From the NCBI GenBank assembly GCA_963808455.1, contig CAWEHT010000423.1, positions 1 to 6,188 of the forward strand: a DNA stretch of 6,188 nt. The letters are read 5' to 3'. This document shows positions 1 to 4,208 of the stretch, piece after piece. Under the pieces are notes generated by a model, which was given only the letters and a program-made list of their open reading frames with translations, had not been told where the DNA came from and made no database searches. Every line of letters starts with the position of its first letter. Within the stretch, counting starts at the first letter, position 1. This DNA is from CAWEHT01 sp963808455. GTDB lineage: Bacteria; Chloroflexota; Anaerolineae; CG2-30-64-16. Made by a program: the position numbers and the translations under genes.

Positions 1-1
1 G

Positions 2-541
2 CCTGTATTTCCTCGAACCGGCCACGATCGCTGGTTCGCGTTCTTTCTGATCCTGGCGGCGGCGACCAAGGAAGAGGTTGCCATGAGCGGGGCCACGATC
101 GGGGCGTATATATTCCTCGCCAAGAAGCGCCCGCGCCAGGGCATCCTCGTGGGAGCTGCCAGCCTGGCCTATTTCGCGCTCGTCAACGAGATCCTGATGC
201 CGGCGCTGGGGCACGGGCCGCTGGTGGACATTTTCACCGGGGTGATGCCGGCGGGTGGCTCCGGCTTCGGCGCGATCTTGACCACGATGGCGACCAACCC
301 GGTCTACGTCTTTCAGTATATTTTCTTCAACCCCGGGCGCCTCACCTTCTTGTGGGAGATGCTCCTGCCGCTCGCTTTCTTGCCCCTGCTGGCGTGGCAG
401 GCGTGGTATATCACCCTGCCGGCGCTCGCCGTTCCACTGCTTTCCGACATCAGCGCGCACTACCAGATCGGCTACCAGTACCCGGCAACCAGCATCCCGT
501 TCCTCTTCTTTCTAGCCATCCTTGGGCTCGAGGCGCTGCAG
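2..541 (+). CDS. DUF2079 segment 1: membrane core
   Basis: The frame is open from base 2. The ATG at 83 (MSGATIGAY) is internal, because the residues before it (FFLILAAATKEEVA) already belong to the family. The segment holds about five hydrophobic helices: around AFFLILAAA, ATIGAYIFLA, GILVGAASLAYFALV, LLPLAFLPLLAW and IPFLFFLAILGLEAL. A hydrophilic loop with NPVYVFQYIFFNPGR links the third and fourth. Coding sense stops after GLEALQ. The same frame stays open to a TGA at 848-850, but the text after 541 is arginine-rich and lacks hydrophobic pattern, while the family sequence continues one frame further on (DRGWNVRAAAF from 543). The frame +1 relative to this one has a TAG at 513-515, so the switch must lie between about 516 and 555. 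Confidence 0.75.
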
Positions 542-542
542 C

Positions 543-695
543 GACCGCGGCTGGAACGTTCGCGCTGCCGCCTTCGCCGTCCTCCTGGCGAGCCTGGTCA
601 TGAACTATCAATCGGGGCTGTTGTTCTCCAAGAGCTTCACCGGCTTGCCGCGGCCCAACGCGCATCAGCTCGTCGTAAATGCCTTCGTGGACGCC
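543..695 (+). CDS. DUF2079 segment 2: last membrane helix and start of the soluble part
   Basis: About 51 residues in the third forward frame continue segment 1. DRGWNVRAAAFAVLLASLVMNY forms a basic residue cluster followed by a membrane helix. SGLLFSKSFTGLPRPNAHQLVVNAFVDA then corresponds to the stretch preceding the 'PPDASV' motif in DUF2079 proteins. After base 695 this frame turns into arginine- and glutamine-rich text and ends at a TGA at 825-827. The continuation (VPPDASVSTTSD) is in the first frame, which has a TAA at 676-678, so the second switch lies between 679 and about 708. Confidence 0.7.
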
Positions 696-1884
696 AGTAC
701 CGCCCGATGCATCCGTCAGCACGACCAGCGATATCGTCCCTCACGTCTCGCACAGGGAAAAGGTTTACCTTTTCCCCATCGTCAACGAGGCCGACTACAT
801 CCTCTTCGACAGCGACCCAAGTGCTAATTTCTGGCCGTACGTCGGGCTGAACAGCCGTGCGAGAGCGGTCCAGACCCTGGCGCCCTATCTGGCATCCGGC
901 GAATATGGGGTAGTCCGCGAGCAAGATGGCTGCCTGTTGCTGCGTCGTGGCGCGGACACGGGCCAGGATCTGGCCGCTCTCAGGGCCATCTTCTCCGAGA
1001 GATTTGCAGCCAGCGACATGCGGGGTGATCTGGGGGAGGACGTGCCGGACGTGAGCGCCGGCGCGGGCCAGGCCCGCGTGGCCCGGCCGGGCGATCTTAC
1101 GGCGAATGGAAAGCACGCCCTGACCTATGGGCCCTATGATGCCTTGCTTCCGGGCAGATATCGCGTGACCTACCGCATGAAAGTCAACGGGGACCGCGGG
1201 CCGGGCAGGCTGGCCACGCTGGATGCCTTTTCGAATTCGGCGGGCGGGGCGCTCCACGCCATGGACGTGAGCCCGGCCGATTTTGCGGTGCCTGACACCT
1301 ATCAGGACTTCAGCTTCGACTTCGACGTCCACGCAGCCTTAGGCGACGTCGAGTACAGGGTTCTGTATGATGGCCCTGCGATATTGTCGGTGGATGGCAT
1401 CCAGGTCATGCCGCTGAACCTCGAGATCCCTGTCGGCAGCTTCCATGCTCCCGGCATGAGCGTCGCGCCTGCGCCAGCCCTCGATGAAGACCTGGGGGGC
1501 GCTGCCCAGCCCCAGCGAGTCGCCTCGCTATCAGGCGCCGTCGGCACGGTGGCCGTGTCTCAGTCGGCACCGTTGGCTTATGTCCCGCGCACGCGGCTGC
1601 CTGCCGGGACGTACAAGGCCTACTTCGTGTTGAAGCTGCCAGCGGAGGGCACGGTGGGCCCGGTTGCGCGCCTGGCCGTCTTCCTGGCCGGTGCCAACCG
1701 TGAGTATGCCTGGCGCGACCTGTCTGCGGCCGACTTCTCAGGCCCAGGGCAGCAAGGGCTTTTCGACGTCGATATCCAAACCCCGGCTCCTTTGGACGAT
1801 GTAGAATACCGCGTCGTCGGTGAGACCCAGGGGCTCGTGGCGGGCGACACGGTCAGCGTGGCTCAGTGGGTTGACTTCCGCTGA
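679..1884 (+). CDS. DUF2079 segment 3: soluble C-terminal part with two jelly-roll repeats
   Basis: This 401-codon open frame carries the PPDASVST...VPHVSHREKVYLFP signature of DUF2079 C-termini, followed by NEADYILFDSD and a short alpha/beta part ending near QDGCLLLRRG. Two beta-rich repeats follow. An ATG at 679 overlaps a TAA (676-678) in the same frame, but no Shine-Dalgarno sequence precedes it. Residues before VPPDA (MPSWTP) do not fit the family, so I read 679 as a spurious start and the true reading as entering near 697. If the gene is really broken, this piece alone would have no membrane anchor or signal peptide and would probably be non-functional. It ends with a TGA at 1882-1884. 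Confidence 0.75.
   Translation: MPSWTPVPPDASVSTTSDIVPHVSHREKVYLFPIVNEADYILFDSDPSANFWPYVGLNSRARAVQTLAPYLASGEYGVVREQDGCLLLRRGADTGQDLAALRAIFSERFAASDMRGDLGEDVPDVSAGAGQARVARPGDLTANGKHALTYGPYDALLPGRYRVTYRMKVNGDRGPGRLATLDAFSNSAGGALHAMDVSPADFAVPDTYQDFSFDFDVHAALGDVEYRVLYDGPAILSVDGIQVMPLNLEIPVGSFHAPGMSVAPAPALDEDLGGAAQPQRVASLSGAVGTVAVSQSAPLAYVPRTRLPAGTYKAYFVLKLPAEGTVGPVARLAVFLAGANREYAWRDLSAADFSGPGQQGLFDVDIQTPAPLDDVEYRVVGETQGLVAGDTVSVAQWVDFR
1069..1410 (+). repeat. Jelly-roll (carbohydrate-binding-like) domain, copy 1 of the DUF2079 protein
   Basis: About 114 residues are predicted to be all-beta. Landmarks are LLPGRYRVTYRMKV, GRLATLDAF, DVSPADFAVPDTYQDFSFDF, LGDVEYRVLYDG and LSVDGIQVM. The order 'PxGxY strand, adF..tYq.F strand, vEYRv, l.vD.i.v' is the usual one in jelly-roll modules appended to surface proteins. 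Ligand binding is unproven. Confidence 0.6.
1525..1881 (+). repeat. Jelly-roll (carbohydrate-binding-like) domain, copy 2 of the DUF2079 protein
   Basis: This repeats the landmarks of copy 1 in the same order: RLPAGTYKAYFVLKLP, ARLAVFLAG, DLSAADFSGPGQQGLFDVDI, LDDVEYRVVGET and DTVSVAQWV. The match is clear at protein level but diverged at DNA level, so the duplication is old. The final strand is less regular than in copy 1 (SVAQWV where copy 1 has SVDGIQV). Confidence 0.6.
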
Positions 1885-1896
1885 CCCGCGTACGGC

Positions 1897-2880
1897 TCAC
1901 CCGCCGGACGTCACCTCGATCGGCCCGACGTCAACGCTGTCGCCGGAGTTGCCGGCGAGGCGCAGACGCTCGCCGCCTGCCGGGATGTAGAGCCCGATCT
2001 CTATCTCATACCGTCCCGACGGCAGGTTGGCCGGCAGCGCGATCTGGTGCCGGTCGAGCACCACCTCCCCGGCATCCCACCAATGGGTGGGATAGCGTCC
2101 TCCCTGCGGCGCCGCGTCGGCCTGCGCCACCAGATGCCCGCTTTCATCCAGGAAGTGGACGAACACGGTATAGTCGCCGGCCGGGCGGACGGCTGCCTGC
2201 CAATAGAGGTCCAACGGAAGCTCCACGCCCGGCCGGGCGCGACCGGTTTCGTAGGCGAGCAGCTGTATCTGGCCGCCGAAGTCGGCCGTGCGGAGAGTTG
2301 CCGAGGGCGGCACCGTCTGCGCTGGCCCGGCCACTTTCACTTCATCCAGTTTCACGATCGCCAGAGGCCTGCCCGCGCCGTCGCGGGCAGGCAGGCGTTG
2401 GCGGCTTGCCAGTTCAAACAGCCCGGCCTCAAGGGAATAGATTCCGGACTGGGATCTGGGCTGGGTGACGGGAAGGTCATAGCGATCACAGAAGGCCGCG
2501 CCCGGCGCCCACAGGCTGGACGGGTAGCTTCCCAGCCCCGGGTATGTGTTGCGCATGCCGGCCATCACGTCGCCGTCACCGACCAGCTGCACGTAGACCG
2601 AGTAATCTGTCGATGTGGCGTGCTGCACCTGCCAGCACAATGTCACATCTACATTGTCGCCCACGCTCAAGTTGTGCGAAGACAGCCCGAAGGCGTACAG
2701 GCGGACGAGGCCGCCGTAGTCAATCTCGGTGGGCTGTGTACCCACGGGCACGCTCGCCGCCGATATCAGTGCCGGCGGTGCATAGGCGCGAGCGATGAAA
2801 AATGGACAAGCCAGCCCCAGCAGCCCGACCCCGGCCGTCATCGCCATGGCGAGCTTCCGGTGCCAGTGTGCCCATCCCAA
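1897..2880 (-). CDS. GT-C glycosyltransferase segment 3: last helix and two extracytoplasmic beta domains
   Basis: This open frame of 327 codons has a TTG at 2880 as its first possible start, but I read it as a continuation: WAHWHRKLAMAMT leads straight into the last helix (AGVGLLGLACPFFIARA) and AYAPP, which ends the membrane part in related proteins. If translated alone it would be a single-anchor protein with two outward-facing beta domains, so independent expression is conceivable, but no Shine-Dalgarno sequence is seen. The stop is TGA at 1897-1899, facing the stop of the plus-strand DUF2079 gene at 1884. Confidence 0.75.
   Translation of the reverse strand: MGWAHWHRKLAMAMTAGVGLLGLACPFFIARAYAPPALISAASVPVGTQPTEIDYGGLVRLYAFGLSSHNLSVGDNVDVTLCWQVQHATSTDYSVYVQLVGDGDVMAGMRNTYPGLGSYPSSLWAPGAAFCDRYDLPVTQPRSQSGIYSLEAGLFELASRQRLPARDGAGRPLAIVKLDEVKVAGPAQTVPPSATLRTADFGGQIQLLAYETGRARPGVELPLDLYWQAAVRPAGDYTVFVHFLDESGHLVAQADAAPQGGRYPTHWWDAGEVVLDRHQIALPANLPSGRYEIEIGLYIPAGGERLRLAGNSGDSVDVGPIEVTSGG
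1900..2301 (-). repeat. Beta domain copy B (glycosyltransferase, second of two)
   Basis: Landmarks are DFGGQIQLLAYE, RPGVELPLDLYWQA, DYTVFVHFLDESG, DAAPQGGRYPTHWWDAGE, DRHQIALPANLPSGRYEIEIGLY and VGPIEV. It is nearly superimposable on the domain that ends the neighbouring gene (4201-4614). The order of strands and the LPxGxY turn suggest an immunoglobulin- or jelly-roll-like beta sandwich on the outer membrane face. Its ligand is unknown. Confidence 0.7.
2327..2730 (-). repeat. Beta domain copy A (glycosyltransferase, first of two)
   Basis: Key pattern: DYGGLVRLYAFGL, then LSVGDNVDVTLCWQV, DYSVYVQLVG, YPSSLWAPGAAFCDRYDLPV, SGIYSLEAGLF and IVKLDEVKVAG. The same ordered landmarks appear in the next domain and in the neighbouring gene. 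This copy is the most divergent and alone carries two cysteines at the aligned core positions (residues ~524 and ~573). Confidence 0.65.
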
Positions 2881-3112
2881 TACCGACAGACGCGGCCCAG
2901 GCCGCCAGCGCCGGGAACAGCAGCCTGCCCAACGAGGCCGCGACGGTGCGTGTCCACCATGCCAGGCTGGCCACGACGCTGGCCATGAAGGCTATCAAAA
3001 CCCAGGCCAGCGCCCGCTGCGAGGGCGTAAGGGCATCACGCCCCAATAGGGTTGCCGGCAGCCCCAGGGCGGCAACGACCATCGCAGCGCGCAGCGCCGT
3101 GTACACCGGCCC
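2876..3112 (-). CDS. GT-C glycosyltransferase segment 2: two membrane helices and GRLLFPAL motif
   Basis: About 79 residues continue segment 1 after a one-base jump at 3113: LP is followed by GPVYTALRAAMVVAALG, as expected after the 'FGWGNV.LP' motif. Two helices follow (MVVAALGLPATLL and LAWVLIAFMASVVASLAWW), then GRLLFPALAAWA, a hallmark near the end of the membrane part in this family. The frame itself runs on to 2720, but after GIG the text becomes non-family (MGTLAPEARHGDDGRGRA), while the true continuation is in the next frame. Confidence 0.72.
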
Positions 3113-3113
3113 T

Positions 3114-4208
3114 GGGGAGTGTGACATTGCCCCATCCGAAAGCAGCCCAGAACGTGACTTCGACGTCGTGCACTTGCTGGACGAGGCCGGCCAGCGTTAG
3201 AGGCTGCGTCCGCCCCATGACTCTGAAGTGGATCTGCAGGCCCAATGGATCGCCATAGAGCAGCATGTTGTGCGCATACCAGGGCCCGGCCAGGATGAGC
3301 AGCCCCACGACGACGGTCAACAGGCGGCTCGCCGCCGTTCGCCACGAATGCGCCCGCATCCCCGTGAGGACGGCGAGCGCGGCGCCGAAAAGGGGCAGGA
3401 TCAGGTTGCTGGACTTGGTCAAAACGGCCAGGCTGGCCAGCGCGCTGAAGAGACGCCAATCCCCCGGCCGGGCGCCGGGCCGCAGGGCCCCGGCAAGGGC
3501 CCACAGGCCTGCGCCGGCCAATGTGGCCGCCAGGGCATCGTTGCTGGTGCTGCTGGCAATGAACAGGTACTGGGGCAGCGTGGCCATCAAGGCAGCGCCC
3601 GCCAGCGCCAGGCGAGGGTCCGCCCCCAGCCGCCGGCCCAGCCCGTACGCGGCGGTCACGCCGCCCGCGCCGAGCAACACCGAGAACAGGCGCAGCCAGA
3701 GCAGCCCCCGCAGCGATCCTGACCCCCATTCGCCGGGAAGATGCACAAAACGGTTCTTGTTGTCGTTGACCGTGCCGAGAGCGGGATAGCCCCAATAGGG
3801 GTTGCGCGGCAGGGCCCCGGCAGGTACTTGCCAGCCGAAAAGGCGAGAGCAGCCGGCTGCCAGCAAATAGAACAGCGGCGGCTGTCCCGCCTCCTGGCGT
3901 GCGGGGTTCAGGGCCGCATCCGCGGTAATGGGAGGCAGCCCGCCATGATCGAGAATGTAACGGACGTAAGCCGTATGCCATTGCTCGTCCGGCTTCTCGA
4001 AAGCCGGTGTCACCATAGCGTAAACTGACCCCAGGGCCAGGTACAGCGCCAGGATCACGGCCAATGCCGGGTTGATCCACCGTGCTTTTGCTCCAGGGTT
4101 GTCCAGAGGGCGCGTGGCCACCGTGCCCGCCCCGCCCGGCCGGCTTGCGGGATCAGGCGCCAAGTCGGGAGCCCACCTATCAGCGCGATACGGCAAGTCG
4201 ATCACCAC
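3114..4208 (-). CDS. GT-C glycosyltransferase segment 1: catalytic loop and most membrane helices
   Basis: About 365 residues run from a GTG at 4208 to LP just before the frame switch. The frame then stays open to a stop at 3036, but that tail (RAGVHGAARCDGRCRPG) is not family-like. The segment holds the D74-E75 loop, the QPPLFYLL motif and about eight helices up to FGWGNVTLP. The start is uncertain. The GTG at 4208 overlaps the upstream gene by 29 bases and has no visible Shine-Dalgarno sequence. The first 45 residues are polar and proline-rich. An in-frame GTG at 4121 (VATRPLDNPG) follows a G-rich stretch and would leave a short, normal leader before the first helix, with a 58-base gap from the upstream stop. 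Confidence 0.8.

Larger units (their letters stand above)
2..1884 (+). pseudogene. DUF2079 family membrane protein with two C-terminal jelly-roll domains; 5'-truncated by the window edge and split over three frames
   Basis: Joining three overlapping frames gives about 626 residues of one protein whose N-terminus lies left of the window. Residues 22-25 (TKEE) after a hydrophobic helix match the TKE[DE] motif of DUF2079 proteins. The motif IGYQYPATSIPFLFF before another helix and PPDASVST...VPHVSHREKVYLFP near residue 233 are also typical of that family. Several membrane segments lie before residue ~215. After the DUF2079 core come two related beta-rich repeats (residues ~356-469 and ~508-626). 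The frame moves by +1 near 542 and again near 696. Both breaks could be assembly or sequencing errors, in which case the gene is intact; otherwise it is a pseudogene. DUF2079 has no established reaction; its layout resembles GT-C sugar transferases, so a role in surface glycan or glycolipid assembly is inference. It converges on the minus-strand glycosyltransferase with 12 bases between the stops. Confidence 0.8.
1897..4208 (-). pseudogene. GT-C type (ArnT/PMT-like) membrane glycosyltransferase with two C-terminal beta domains, split over three frames
   Basis: Joining three frames gives about 769 residues. This family transfers a sugar from a polyprenyl-phosphate donor outside the cytoplasmic membrane; the acceptor here is unknown. 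After the first helix (residues ~46-66) comes FEKPDEQWHTAYVRYILDHGGLP. The acidic pair D74-E75 sits where GT-C enzymes keep their catalytic or metal-binding aspartate. QPPLFYLL (109-116), SNDALAA (222-228), TKSSN (264-268), HNMLLYGDP (313-321) and GRLLFPAL (427-434) also match. The core ends with a helix and AYAPP (475-478), followed by two related beta domains (493-627, 636-769). The frame shifts near 3113 and near 2875 by one base each. It lies directly behind the minus-strand gene at 4180 onward, probably in the same transcript. Whether it is broken or mis-assembled cannot be decided from the window. Confidence 0.82.

Noticed and set aside
516..708. Programmed +1 frameshifting in the DUF2079 gene.
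   Set aside because: No slippery codon with an in-frame stop, internal Shine-Dalgarno or strong downstream stem is seen; the abandoned frames stay open for about 45 to 100 codons.
637..1332. Long minus-strand open frame opposite the DUF2079 gene.
   Set aside because: It is rich in Arg, Gly, Ala and Val with no family motif or hydrophobic pattern, and lies opposite well-supported coding sequence; a high-GC shadow.
1907..1932. Two GACGTC palindromes 14 bases apart (1907-1912 and 1927-1932) near the convergent gene ends, able to pair as a hairpin.
   Set aside because: The stem is only 6 bp with a long loop and no T-run on either strand, and it lies inside the end of the glycosyltransferase coding sequence, so it is not a credible terminator.
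2047..2988. 313-codon plus-strand open frame opposite the glycosyltransferase tail.
   Set aside because: Composition is Arg/His/Gln-rich without recognisable domains, while the minus strand carries clear repeated beta-domain motifs; a shadow frame.
3041..3806. Near-identical short words CCCCAATAGGG(G)TTGC at about 3042 and 3792.
   Set aside because: They encode unrelated residues in different frames (ATLLG and RNPYWG) and do not extend beyond about 15 bases in GC-rich DNA; chance is sufficient.
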